A DNA stretch of 64,000 bases from an uncultured Isosphaeraceae bacterium (GCA_945957605.1 CAMFLR010000026.1:1-64000); one strand, 5' to 3'; numbered from the stretch's first letter, positions 53,018-62,114 are shown. Translations and numbers: made by a program. Notes: generated from the letters alone by a model not told the origin.

Positions 53018-55693
53018 TCAAGGGCGCTTCATCGTCTTAATCAAGCCACGTAAGCGTTCCATTGCGGCATCGCAGATGTTGCGGTCGTTGTTCACGCAGG
53101 CTGGCGCGAGCTGCTCCCAGACTTTGATGGCAATATCGGGGCGATTTGCGCGGGTATGGATCTCCGATGCAAGAGATGCAATCATGACGAGCTGTTCGGA
53201 GAGCCGCTCGCGCCCTTCGGGTTTCTTGGCCCACTCAAATGCAAGCTGCGCAGATGTTTCGCAATCCTTGAGCGACTCGTTGTATTGCCCCATATCGAAC
53301 TCGATGATCGCGCGAGCGCGTAACGCGCTGATATTTGCAAGCGCGACTGCGAACACGGAAGGGGCGCTCGCCCTCTGCGCTGATAAAGTTGCCACCAGAT
53401 CGTTCGCCTCGTCGAGGCCAGTTCGCGGCCGGTTCAGCCGGGCACCGGTTCGATGATAGCCTTCGACCGATATGATCCAGATATGTTTTTCATTAAAGGG
53501 ACTTCCAATGGGGTACGCAAGCAGCCGCGCGAGTTCGAGGATGCGCTTGCGTGCGGCGAGCGCGCGTTCGAGGTCGTTGGCTGTTTCGAGCGAACGTGCC
53601 ATGCCGCTCAGCGCGTGCAACTCGGGCGCATTGAAGGCTTCGGGTGGTATCCCGCGTTTGCGGCCTTCGGCAATCAATTCGGCCGATCGGGCATAAGCGG
53701 CGCGAGATTCATCCGTGCGGTTCAAGTCGGCGAGCAGACTGCCTCGCATGCTTGAGGCGCGGATCAAATTGAACAGAATTCCCGCGTCATTTTGTTCGGC
53801 GCGGTGCGCGGGTTCGAGAACATCGACGGCTTTCACGGTGAATTCAAGCGCGGTCTGATTCGCCGCTCGAAAATGTGACGCGTTAGCGATTGTCAGGAGG
53901 CCGAGCGCGAGCCGGTGCGATCGCCATGGTGTGTCGGGATAGTGTTCTTCGAGGAACGCATTGTGGCGCTTCGAGAATGCAATCGCTTCATCGAGCTTTT
54001 TCGCATCCGCAAGTTGTATCGAGCACAAATCGAGGATACCAACGGTGCCCCAGCGTGCGTCTTCATGCTTGGGGTTTGCCTTCAAAATTCCCGCGTAAAT
54101 CGCGACGATCGCGTTCGCGGTTTTGATCACGTCGTCGAAATGGCCGAGCCGGCTGTACGCCTGCATGAGCTGCTCGAGGACCTTGGCCCGTTCCATCGCG
54201 TCGACGGGCGTTTCGGGGTTGGCGAAAGGCTCGTTCAGCAGCGCAGCGACGTTGTTGAGAAAGGCGAAATCCTGATCGTTACGCGATCCGCCGCGATTGA
54301 GCATCTCTTGCACGGGGCGGTCCATCAGCGACTTGATCGCACGCAGCGCCCGGTTGCGCGCAGCCAGACTTTCCGTAAGCGCGGCGTTCGTTTTGATTTG
54401 CTGGTCTTCGAGCTGCGTCAGCGATTTGGCCTGCGCTCGAATGTGATACGCAGCGCCAGCGCCGGCAGCAATGACAGCAACAATCGCAAACACGGCAGCA
54501 GTCGCAACCGCAGGTTTGCGTCGTGCGAACTTCGCCGCGCGAAGTGGCCAGGAAATTGGCCGGGCCAGAACGGGGCGGCCGTCGAGAAAACGATCGAGCT
54601 CGTCGGCCAATTCACCCGCCGACCGATATCGCCGCGCGGGACTCGATTCGAGGCAGCGCGCGACGATCGTTTCCAGATCGCGCGGAACATCGGGACGGAG
54701 CTTACGCACGGCGTCTGGCGTCCCCTGCGATACGCGCAAAAGCGCCTGCCAGGTGCTGTCGCCGCCGTAGGGCGGTTTGCCTGTGAGCATCGCGTGCAAT
54801 ATCGCACCCAGGCCGTGTACGTCGGTCGCTGGGCCGACCTGCCCGCGCGAGCCGCGCAGTCCCGTTTGCTCGGGCGCCATGTAGCTTGGCGTACCCAACA
54901 CCATCCCGGTTTCGGTGACATTCGAGTCATCGCCATCGCCCCAGGCTCGTGCGAGACCGAAGTCGGCAAGCTTGGGAACGACGGGAGTTCCAGCGCTGAG
55001 CAGAATATTCGCCGGCTTGAGATCGCGGTGAACGATCCCTAGCGAGTGTGCCTCGGCGACGGCTCGCGCCAGATCGCGCACGAGCGCCGCTGCCTCGCGA
55101 ATGGGAATTCGCTCGCTCTGCTTGTCGAGCCGCTGCTGCAGACTTCCGCCTTCAACGAACTCCATCACCAAAAACGGCAAGCCGTCGGCCTCGCCCGAGC
55201 CGAAAATCGCCACGATGTTGGGATGACGCAGACGCGCGAGCGTGAGGCCTTCGCGAATCGCCCGCGCTCGCGCTGAGGGGGAAAGCACGCTCGATGACAG
55301 CACTTTCACCGCAACCACGCGTTCGAGTGCGACTTGTCGGGCGCGAAAAACCACGCCCATTCCGCCGCGGCCGATCTCCTGCCAATCGACGAGCCCTGGA
55401 ATATCGGGCGGGGCGATAGGCTCGACTTCGGGGCGAAGGGAAACTGGCGGGTCGCCGGGACGGTGCAGCACTCCCGCGAGGACGGCGTGCGTGTTCGCGC
55501 CAATCGCTGCGACGTTGATTCGCCCTGCGAGGCTCCAGTCGCCGGCGATGCCGACGAAGGCGTCGCGGCATGCGTTGCACGATTCGAGGTGCGTTTCGAG
55601 TTCGTCGCGGTCTGAGGGAGAAACCTCATCGCGCAGGAGTTGGAGCCAGGAATCACCGGCGGGACAGGCGATGGGCCGCGGATCGGCGATCAT
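53018..55693 (-). CDS. Ser/Thr protein kinase with zinc-finger N-terminus and TPR-like extracytoplasmic region
   Basis: 891 residues. The N-terminus carries an anti-sigma-type zinc finger H35-x3-C39-x2-C42 (HLESCNAC). The kinase domain (about 100-365) has GRGGMG, VAVKVL, HRDLKPANILL, DFGLAR and an intact APE, so it should be active. One membrane helix (about 405-425) leads to a helical TPR-like C-terminal region (about 440-880). The zinc finger beside a kinase suggests direct sequestration of the adjacent sigma factor, released or set by phosphorylation. The sigma gene ends 48 bases upstream on the same strand. Confidence 0.92.
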   Translation of the reverse strand: MIADPRPIACPAGDSWLQLLRDEVSPSDRDELETHLESCNACRDAFVGIAGDWSLAGRINVAAIGANTHAVLAGVLHRPGDPPVSLRPEVEPIAPPDIPGLVDWQEIGRGGMGVVFRARQVALERVVAVKVLSSSVLSPSARARAIREGLTLARLRHPNIVAIFGSGEADGLPFLVMEFVEGGSLQQRLDKQSERIPIREAAALVRDLARAVAEAHSLGIVHRDLKPANILLSAGTPVVPKLADFGLARAWGDGDDSNVTETGMVLGTPSYMAPEQTGLRGSRGQVGPATDVHGLGAILHAMLTGKPPYGGDSTWQALLRVSQGTPDAVRKLRPDVPRDLETIVARCLESSPARRYRSAGELADELDRFLDGRPVLARPISWPLRAAKFARRKPAVATAAVFAIVAVIAAGAGAAYHIRAQAKSLTQLEDQQIKTNAALTESLAARNRALRAIKSLMDRPVQEMLNRGGSRNDQDFAFLNNVAALLNEPFANPETPVDAMERAKVLEQLMQAYSRLGHFDDVIKTANAIVAIYAGILKANPKHEDARWGTVGILDLCSIQLADAKKLDEAIAFSKRHNAFLEEHYPDTPWRSHRLALGLLTIANASHFRAANQTALEFTVKAVDVLEPAHRAEQNDAGILFNLIRASSMRGSLLADLNRTDESRAAYARSAELIAEGRKRGIPPEAFNAPELHALSGMARSLETANDLERALAARKRILELARLLAYPIGSPFNEKHIWIISVEGYHRTGARLNRPRTGLDEANDLVATLSAQRASAPSVFAVALANISALRARAIIEFDMGQYNESLKDCETSAQLAFEWAKKPEGRERLSEQLVMIASLASEIHTRANRPDIAIKVWEQLAPACVNNDRNICDAAMERLRGLIKTMKRP

Positions 55694-55741
55694 CGGAAAA
55701 CACCGCCTCGCTGCATTTCGAGCGACTCGCGCGATGGTCGG

Positions 55742-56335
55742 CTATTCCGGCGGATCGAGCCGGGCCATCTCCTCGCGAATCATGCGCTGGACCTTGTTAC
55801 GAATCGCGTACACCGTATTCAGCTTGAGCGCGAGCTTTTCGGCGACTTCCTTGCCGGAAACATTGTCGAGCGCGAGCAGGCGGAAAGTCTCCCACGTATG
55901 GGCTTCTACCCGATTTCGCACGTGTTCAATTGCCAGCTCGAGCAACTCTCGATCATACTCCTCTTCCAGGCGTGCGACGAGGTTTTCCCGCGCCGGCAGT
56001 TCTTCAAGCAAACTCTGTGCCTTGACATCGCCCGTGCCGGTATGCCAGTCGCGCTTCCGATTCACCCAGGCATACCAGCTCGCGTGAACAAGTGTTCGCA
56101 GCCAGCCGCGGAAGCTCTTGGAAGGGTCGTACTCGAAGCGGCCGATTTGCTTGGAGAATTGCAGGAGCACATCCTGCGCAACGTCGTGTGCGTCGGCCTC
56201 TTGCAGGCCGTAATTCCTGCACCAACGAACGACTTGCGGACCGTAAACCAGCACGAACCTCGACCACGCTTCGGGGTCGTTGTTTCCCGACCCGAGACGG
56301 GCGAGCATCATCAGGCTAGTTTGTGGTGCTTGCAT
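55742..56335 (-). CDS. ECF-like RNA polymerase sigma factor
   Basis: 197 residues. Sigma-2 (about 20-90): FVLVYGPQVVRWCRN, QEADAHDVAQDVLLQF and FRGWLRTLVHASWYAW. Sigma-4 (about 135-190): LLALDNVSGKEVAEKLALKLNTVYAIRNKV as the helix-turn-helix. A charged linker lies between. First gene of a unit with the zinc-finger kinase, which is its probable regulator. It differs clearly in sequence from the sigma factor at 12.3 kb, so the two pairs are not a recent duplication. Confidence 0.9.
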   Translation of the reverse strand: MQAPQTSLMMLARLGSGNNDPEAWSRFVLVYGPQVVRWCRNYGLQEADAHDVAQDVLLQFSKQIGRFEYDPSKSFRGWLRTLVHASWYAWVNRKRDWHTGTGDVKAQSLLEELPARENLVARLEEEYDRELLELAIEHVRNRVEAHTWETFRLLALDNVSGKEVAEKLALKLNTVYAIRNKVQRMIREEMARLDPPE

Positions 56336-56578
56336 CGGTCAGAAGCGACAGTGGAGTGACAACGTCTTCCCACGGAGCACCGTCGCGCCGAGGAAATGGC
56401 AGCCATCGCCCAACGAGTGCGAGCGTTGCGAACGCTTTTTCAAGCTGGCATGAGCAGAGTTTATCATAATGACGGATCTGGAACCAACCCGCCGTTGGAT
56501 CCGCCGAATGTTCAGCGTCCAACTGGCGTCTACAATCGAGCAAGACATTCTACGCGGCCGGCAAGGGGGAATTGTGAC

Positions 56579-57400
56579 ATGGATCCGACACAACCGGACG
56601 ACCCGAACATTCCTCTAAAAACCCCGCATCCACGCCAAGGTAAGCGTGGGCTGACTTTGCGGGCGCTGATGCTCCTTGTGGTAATCGTTGGCGGCGTGCT
56701 GGGGACGCAAGTCCGCCTGGCACATCGCCAGCGCGACGTCGCTACGTTTCTTCGACAGAACCGGTGGTCGATCGACTACGACTGGCAATGGGAGGGCGAT
56801 CGACCCGTGACCAACCGCAAACCCTGGGCGCCTCAGTGGTTGGTCGAACAGCTCGGCGTCGATTTTTTTGGGCACGTCTACTCAATCGGCCATACGCAGG
56901 CGACCGACACGATGCTCGCGGAAGTCGGCAAACTCGACCAACTTGAGCAACTCAACATCTTTGGCAACGAGGTGACCGACGCCGGACTTGGGCATATACG
57001 CAATCTGACAAATCTTCACGCGCTCTACCTGAGCAACACTTCGATTACAGGAGCAGGATTGGCGAACCTCGAACGCATGACAAAGCTGCGTTATCTCGGC
57101 CTGCAAGGCAGCCGGATTGATGACGCCAGTCTCGTACACATCAAGGATTTGCAGCGTTTGGAATTTCTCTCGCTCAACTCGGTAACCGTCGGCGATGGTG
57201 CGATGATGCATCTTGCCGGCTTAACGAGCCTGACCGAACTGGCGCTCGACAACACGAACGTCAGCGACGCAGGTTTGCTTCAACTCAAAGGGCTGAAGAA
57301 TCTTAAAACGCTTTGGTTAGGCGGCACGCGGGCGACACCTGCAGGAGTGATCGCACTCAAGAAGTTTTTGCCGAACGTTGAGATAAAGGGGATCGACTGA
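56579..57400 (+). CDS. Membrane-anchored leucine-rich repeat protein
   Basis: 273 residues from ATG 56579, with AAGGGGGA 8 bases upstream; the longer frame upstream is not supported. A single helix (about 25-43, LRALMLLVVIVGGVLGTQV) is followed by about six LRR units of about 24 residues (LDQLEQLNIFGNEVTDAGLGH, LTNLHALYLSNTSITGAGL, and so on), the GALA-like type common in planctomycetes. A protein-binding surface; partner unknown. Divergent from the sigma/kinase pair with a gap of about 240 bases. Confidence 0.85.
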   Translation: MDPTQPDDPNIPLKTPHPRQGKRGLTLRALMLLVVIVGGVLGTQVRLAHRQRDVATFLRQNRWSIDYDWQWEGDRPVTNRKPWAPQWLVEQLGVDFFGHVYSIGHTQATDTMLAEVGKLDQLEQLNIFGNEVTDAGLGHIRNLTNLHALYLSNTSITGAGLANLERMTKLRYLGLQGSRIDDASLVHIKDLQRLEFLSLNSVTVGDGAMMHLAGLTSLTELALDNTNVSDAGLLQLKGLKNLKTLWLGGTRATPAGVIALKKFLPNVEIKGID

Positions 57401-57551
57401 AGGGCCGGCTTTGAACCGGCGCAAGGCCTCGCGTGTCTTGTCGAAACGGACATCCGGTTCGCGCATTCGACCACTTGAGGCGATCAACGTGATGAAGTCG
57501 AATATGCATCGGGAATAGGTTGACTTGGAGCGAGTCTGGGCAGGGAATTCA

Positions 57552-58184
57552 ATGGAGTTCACGGGCGATTTCGAGACGCATATCACAGTTCACTGCCCAC
57601 AAGAGATGAACGTCGAATCGCTCCGCGCATGGGGTGAGTCGCGAGGTCTCAAGTTCCATCACATCGTTCTCGATCGCGGCCAGTTCACCTCTCAGCCGAT
57701 GTTGACGCGAGTCGGCAACGGCCGTCTCTCTGGTGAGTTGATGGCGGCGACAGAAATCGTCAATGAACTTACGTCTGCGGGTTTTGCGGTGAGCCGCATC
57801 AAAGTCGAAGCCGCTCCCTGGAACGACGGCGTTCCGCGAACTTCGGCGGAGACGGCCAGTCAATCGGACGACCAGTACTTCGAGCACCACATCAAGCTTC
57901 TGCTCCTCGCACACGCGAATGTGTCCGCTCTCGTTGCGCTGGCCCAAGGACATGCGGCGCATCTGTCACGTAATAGTCGACGAATTCGTGATGATGGTCT
58001 TCACGAACGATTCATAACTCAGCGGTGTCAGGGTGTAGGCCGGGTTGAGTCGCGCGCAAGACTCGATGCACTGCTCGACCAAATTCATTCGGCCGGTCAC
58101 CAGATCCTCGAGGTCGAAGAAGAATACGTCGTTTACGATACAAACCTCGAGCTTGACGCCGGTTGGATCTCCACGGGGCCTTGA
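57552..58184 (+). CDS. Duplicated-domain protein of an AbiEii-linked cassette
   Basis: 210 residues from ATG 57552. Two halves look homologous: DFETHITVHC (6-15) matches YFEHHIKLLL (109-118), FHHIVLDRGQF...LTR matches LSRNSRRIRDD...ITQR, and LMAATEIVNELTSAGFAV matches RARLDALLDQIHSAGHQI. The H-I-T-V/H-I-K-L pair recalls the HxT motifs of 2H phosphoesterases, but the second lacks the T/S. I do not recognise a named family. Only three bases separate it from the nucleotidyltransferase gene, so they form one translational unit. Confidence 0.72.
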   Translation: MEFTGDFETHITVHCPQEMNVESLRAWGESRGLKFHHIVLDRGQFTSQPMLTRVGNGRLSGELMAATEIVNELTSAGFAVSRIKVEAAPWNDGVPRTSAETASQSDDQYFEHHIKLLLLAHANVSALVALAQGHAAHLSRNSRRIRDDGLHERFITQRCQGVGRVESRARLDALLDQIHSAGHQILEVEEEYVVYDTNLELDAGWISTGP

Positions 58185-58187
58185 ACC

Positions 58188-59228
58188 ATGGCATCAATCT
58201 GGCAGCGCATCAAAAACAGCTTCTTTCTCCCTCCGCCCGTTCGCATCGAGCCCGATCGTCCTGAGGTGACGTCAGACCCGGACGCGATCTTTTGCGACGC
58301 CGCTGTCGGTTATGACGGGCTGAGCGGATTCCCGATCAGTTTTGCCGATTGGGGGCTGGTCGACGCGAATCGCCCGCAGTTCTTCGACCCGGCGTTGACC
58401 AAATACATACACGCATTTCGTTTGGGCGATCCCGAATTCGATGACGCCAAATCCGCCCAGCGATGGCGGACAGCGCGCAATGAAGTCATGCATCACGTTC
58501 TGCGCATCGCCATCGAATCGCCCCGCACGCCGCATCTGGTGTTGCGTGGAAGTCTGTTGCTTACCACCTGGCTTGGAGCCGAGGCGCGGCAGCCGGGAGA
58601 CCTCGATTTCGTGTTTCAGCCCGCTACGGCGAGCATGAATAGCCAGGCAACAAAGTCGCTACTCGACGGGCTTGTCGCAGCGATTTCTGAGCGCACGCGC
58701 GTCGGCGAGGCACTTATCGACGCCAACCGGATCGTGATGGACGACATCTGGACCTACGAACGTGCACCTGGCCGGCGCATCGTCATTCCCTGGACAGTCG
58801 AAGGCTTGCCGTCTGGTGAAGTGCAGATCGATATCGTCTTCGGAGACGAACTGGCGGAATTGCCGATCGCGGTATCAATTCCACGCCTCGACGGAGGCAG
58901 CATGCGGGTAATTGCTGCAACCCCGGCGCTTTCTCTCGCGTGGAAGCTACTTTGGCTCGAGTCCGATTGTCACCCACAGGGCAAAGATCTTTACGACGCC
59001 ACGCTGCTCGCCGAACGAACGCCACTCCCACTGAGCTTGCTCAACGTCGTGCTGCAAGCTGGGGGTGTTCAAGTCGATCGGCTGCAGGCCGATTTTCCCA
59101 TGCGCTGGGACGTTGATTGGCCCAATTTCCAACTGGAATGTCCGTGGGTTACGGGCCAGGTCAACGAATGGCAGAAACGGCTGACAGATGCTCTCGCACC
59201 GACGTTCATGTCACCGGATAATGGTTGA
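58188..59228 (+). CDS. AbiEii/AbiGii-type nucleotidyltransferase
   Basis: 346 residues. The nucleotidyltransferase core is LRGSLLLTTWLGAEARQPGDLDFVF with G120-S, R134 and the D138-x-D140 metal pair; a third acid is in VQIDIVFGD. The helical C-terminal part has KDLYDATLL, matching the AbiEii family. AbiEii toxins transfer nucleotides to tRNA and normally pair with an AbiEi winged-helix antitoxin; the upstream gene here is not AbiEi-like. The N-terminal 110 residues are an extension not seen in short members. Likely a nucleotidyltransferase; a toxin or defence role is unproven. Confidence 0.82.
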   Translation: MASIWQRIKNSFFLPPPVRIEPDRPEVTSDPDAIFCDAAVGYDGLSGFPISFADWGLVDANRPQFFDPALTKYIHAFRLGDPEFDDAKSAQRWRTARNEVMHHVLRIAIESPRTPHLVLRGSLLLTTWLGAEARQPGDLDFVFQPATASMNSQATKSLLDGLVAAISERTRVGEALIDANRIVMDDIWTYERAPGRRIVIPWTVEGLPSGEVQIDIVFGDELAELPIAVSIPRLDGGSMRVIAATPALSLAWKLLWLESDCHPQGKDLYDATLLAERTPLPLSLLNVVLQAGGVQVDRLQADFPMRWDVDWPNFQLECPWVTGQVNEWQKRLTDALAPTFMSPDNG

Positions 59229-59231
59229 CGA

Positions 59232-60032
59232 TCACGGCCCCGTCACAACGAGCGGCGATGTGAACGTGACGGACTTCTTGGCAACCTTGTCGGTCACCGT
59301 CATCTTCACTGTGAACTCACCGGTGCAGTTGAGGGCGAAGTCGGCCTTGAAGCGGACGAATCCCACGTCGGCGAGAACCTTGGGGTTATCCTCGCGAATT
59401 GTGACTGTGATTGGCTCGGGCATCGTGGGTTTGTTCTGCTTGTCGTAGATCTGGAAGTTCATCTCGGCGTCGAGCAAACCTCCTTTGAGGTCGAGTCCCA
59501 CAGCGCGAACCGAAAGATGGAGCGTCTCGCCGATCAGGCCTCCGGCGGGCGCGGGGATTTCGCCGTTGGCGTCGCGTGCAAATCGCGGCTGAACGAGCGC
59601 GAACTCGGTGGCTTTGAGGTTCATGTCGACTGACTTCTCGGTGGTTTCGCCCGAGACCTTGTCGGTGATTTTCAGTGTGAACTTGTATTTGCCCAGCTTG
59701 AAGTTCTCGGGAAACGTGAAAATCGCCTGGCCGGTGAAGGAATCGCCGCCGAGCGCCATCCGCTGCTTTTGGGTGGTCGAAGCGCTGTTCACCGTCTTGC
59801 CGCCGGAGTCTTCAACGAGTTCGTCGAGCACGATATCGAGATTACCGTGCTTGTCGGTTCGCACGCCGGTAACCGTGTAGCGAAAGAACACCTCTTCATT
59901 GGCGAACACGTTGAGATTTTCGCGTTTGGGGCCGTAACTTCCGTGCGACGCCTGGAATTCGCGAATCTCGAGCGCAGCGTATGCGTTTGCACTCAGAACC
60001 AGGAGGAAGAGCGAGGCGATGATGGGCTTCAT
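59232..60032 (-). CDS. Secreted beta-rich protein of unknown function
   Basis: 266 residues from ATG 60032. The signal peptide ends at SANAYAAL. The mature part is rich in beta strands with Ig-like spacing (FFRYTVTGVRTD, YKFTLKITDKVSGE, FTVKMTVTDKVAKKSVTF), suggesting two or three Ig/FN3-type sandwiches, and few cysteines. No enzyme motif. Convergent with the nucleotidyltransferase gene with three bases between stops. Probably a periplasmic or surface protein; family not recognised. Confidence 0.78.
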   Translation of the reverse strand: MKPIIASLFLLVLSANAYAALEIREFQASHGSYGPKRENLNVFANEEVFFRYTVTGVRTDKHGNLDIVLDELVEDSGGKTVNSASTTQKQRMALGGDSFTGQAIFTFPENFKLGKYKFTLKITDKVSGETTEKSVDMNLKATEFALVQPRFARDANGEIPAPAGGLIGETLHLSVRAVGLDLKGGLLDAEMNFQIYDKQNKPTMPEPITVTIREDNPKVLADVGFVRFKADFALNCTGEFTVKMTVTDKVAKKSVTFTSPLVVTGP

Positions 60033-60149
60033 TGCGTCGGTCCTTGCGTCGGGCAGGAGCGGCCTTGGGTGATGAATTGGCACGCCCGCGGCTGGGAATG
60101 ATACGCGATGCTGGGAGATTTCGCGACGCTCAACGAAGACGGCGGGGGC

Positions 60150-60178
60150 TTGCCGGGTTGCATTGCGCCGCGTAAATT
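60150..60178 (+). promoter_or_regulatory. Candidate promoter for the following secreted protein
   Basis: TTGCCG (60150-60155), a 17-base spacer and TAAATT (60173-60178), about 95 bases before ATG 60273. A modest match. Confidence 0.3.
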
Positions 60179-60272
60179 GGCGTGCCGGTTGGAGCCCACC
60201 TTTGGGTATTGGCCACGGATCCCGGTCCCGCCACGTTTTCCGGTGAATTGCACACCGTTGGAGCTACCTGCC

Positions 60273-60800
60273 ATGTCGAAGAAGAATCGTTTCATCACCG
60301 CGGCTGCACTCGTTCTGGTCGCTGCATCGCTGGCGATGGTGAAGGCGGGGGGGATTCTCTTCCCGGATTGGTCGAAGCCGACGAAGGGGACCTACGACGC
60401 CCCCGCCGCCGAGCTCGGCAAGAAGTCGGCCAAGCCCTGGACGACCACGACCGTTGCCTCGTCGATCGAAGGCAAGACGATCGCCGGCACGCCCGTCACG
60501 GTCGTTGGTGAAATCGTCGACCTCTCGTGCTACCTCCAGGTTGGCAAGCATGGCGACAAGCACAAGGCTTGCGGCCAGAAGTGCGCCAAGAACGGCCAGC
60601 CGATCGGCCTGCTCGCCGCCGACGGTGCCATCTACATGCTGATCGACGAAGAACACGACCCCCGCCGCGACGGCCTGACCACCTTCCGTGAGTCGGCCAT
60701 CGAAAACATGGCGAACGTCGTCACCGTCAACGGCACGTCGACCGAAGTCGAAGGCCAGAAGGCGATCTACGTCTCGGGTTACCTCAAGGCCGCCAACTGA
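60273..60800 (+). CDS. Small secreted cysteine-containing protein
   Basis: 175 residues from ATG 60273 (GGAG 9 bases upstream). The signal peptide ends near MVKAGG. The core GEIVDLSCYLQVGKHGDKH is followed by KACGQKCAKNGQPIGLL, with three cysteines and a nearby histidine pair that could bind a metal or heme edge. The rest is beta-rich (IYMLIDEE, VVTVNGTSTEVEGQKAIYV). I have seen this Cys/His pattern in uncharacterised planctomycete exported proteins, but no function is known. It precedes a di-heme peroxidase gene by about 200 bases; a redox link is possible. Confidence 0.75.
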   Translation: MSKKNRFITAAALVLVAASLAMVKAGGILFPDWSKPTKGTYDAPAAELGKKSAKPWTTTTVASSIEGKTIAGTPVTVVGEIVDLSCYLQVGKHGDKHKACGQKCAKNGQPIGLLAADGAIYMLIDEEHDPRRDGLTTFRESAIENMANVVTVNGTSTEVEGQKAIYVSGYLKAAN

Positions 60801-61004
60801 GACTCGTTGAGAGTCGCAGCAAACGCCTGATGACGAATGGGACCCGCGCCGGTTGCTCGATCGACCACGCGGGTCTCGTTCAGTCTGGCCCGCTCAATGG
60901 CGCAGCACAAACGACAGCTGCGCGGCCGTTACCCAGATTCTCCGTTTCATTTGCGTTACGGCTGTTCATACATCGACGATCTGATCTTCGGGAAGATTCT
61001 TGCC

Positions 61005-62057
61005 ATGGTCCTCAAGCCCTTCCAAACTCTGGCCGCTGTTTTGAGCCTGGGTGCGACGTCGCTGCTCTTCATCGCCGCAACCCCCGCGCAAAAGGCTGAC
61101 ACCCCGCCCAAGCCGCCCCTGGGGTTGCCTGAAGTCGACTGGCCCGAAGACAACCAGTATTCCGCCGCCAAGGCCGAGCTGGGCCGCTTGCTCTACTTCG
61201 ATACACGCCTCTCGTCCGACAACACGGTGTCGTGCGCCAGTTGCCACGCCCCCGACAAGGCCTTCACCGACGGCGCTCCGTTCTCAACCGGCATCGGCAA
61301 GCAAGTCGGCGGCCGAAGCGCTCCGACCGTCATCAATCGCGCCTACAGCACCCAGCAATTCTGGGACGGCCGCGCCGCTTCGCTCGAAGCGCAGGCAATT
61401 GGACCGATCGCCAATCCGATCGAAATGACAAGCCTCAAAACCGCCGACGAAGCCCACGAAGCCGTCGTCGCGTTGCTCCGCAAGGTGCCGGGTTACGCCG
61501 AGCGATTCAAGGCTGTGTTTGGCAATGAGAGAGTCACGATCAAGCACGTCGCCAAGGCGATTGCCACGTTTGAGCGCACGGTTTACTCGGGCAACGCAGG
61601 GTACGATCGCTACAAGGCCGGCGACAAGAACGCGCTCTCGGCCGAGCAGATCAAGGGGATGAACGTCTTCTTCAACAAGGCCGCGTGCGATAGCTGCCAC
61701 CTGGGTTTCAACTTCACCGATGGTTCTTATGTGAACATTGGTATTGGTATGGATAAGCCAATGCCGGACCTCGGCCGCTTCAACGTGAGCAAGCGTGAAG
61801 ACGACAAGGGCGCCTTCAAGACGCCGACGCTCCGCGAAGTGACCCGCCACGGCCCCTACATGCACGACGGCCGCTTCAAGACGCTGGAAGAAGTGGTTGA
61901 CCACTACGACAAGGGCGGTATTAAAAACCCGCACCTCGACGAGCGCTTGAAGCCGCTGCACCTGACGGCCGAGGAAAAGAAGGCACTCGTCGAGTTCCTC
62001 AAGGGACTCGAAGGCGAAGGCTGGCAGCACATCACTGCCCCCAAGGAATTTCCTTGA
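61005..62057 (+). CDS. Di-heme cytochrome c peroxidase family protein
   Basis: 350 residues from ATG 61005 (GGGAAG upstream); the frame opens 56 codons earlier without support. The signal peptide ends near ATPAQ. Heme motifs are CASCH (77-81) and CDSCH (228-232). Family signatures include LGRLLYFDTRLSSDNTVSC, GGRSAPTVINRAY, FWDGRAASLEAQA and LREVTRHGPYMHDGRF. Predicted periplasmic; reduces peroxide or, as in MauG-like relatives, oxidises protein substrates. The high-potential heme ligand near M (about 276) is likely GMDKPMPDLG. A family A repeat follows the gene. Confidence 0.93.
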   Translation: MVLKPFQTLAAVLSLGATSLLFIAATPAQKADTPPKPPLGLPEVDWPEDNQYSAAKAELGRLLYFDTRLSSDNTVSCASCHAPDKAFTDGAPFSTGIGKQVGGRSAPTVINRAYSTQQFWDGRAASLEAQAIGPIANPIEMTSLKTADEAHEAVVALLRKVPGYAERFKAVFGNERVTIKHVAKAIATFERTVYSGNAGYDRYKAGDKNALSAEQIKGMNVFFNKAACDSCHLGFNFTDGSYVNIGIGMDKPMPDLGRFNVSKREDDKGAFKTPTLREVTRHGPYMHDGRFKTLEEVVDHYDKGGIKNPHLDERLKPLHLTAEEKKALVEFLKGLEGEGWQHITAPKEFP

Positions 62058-62085
62058 TCGCGTGTTTTGTTACGACTGAAGACTC

Positions 62086-62114
62086 GGGTGCCACTGGCTT
62101 TGGCAGTGGCACCC
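62086..62114. repeat. Single REP-like element (family A)
   Basis: GGGTGCCACTGGCTTTGGCA plus GTGGCACCC. Here one hairpin carries both the GGGTGCC head and the GGCACCC tail, so the whole 29-base element is a single palindrome. Between the peroxidase and DUF1080 genes. Confidence 0.85.
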
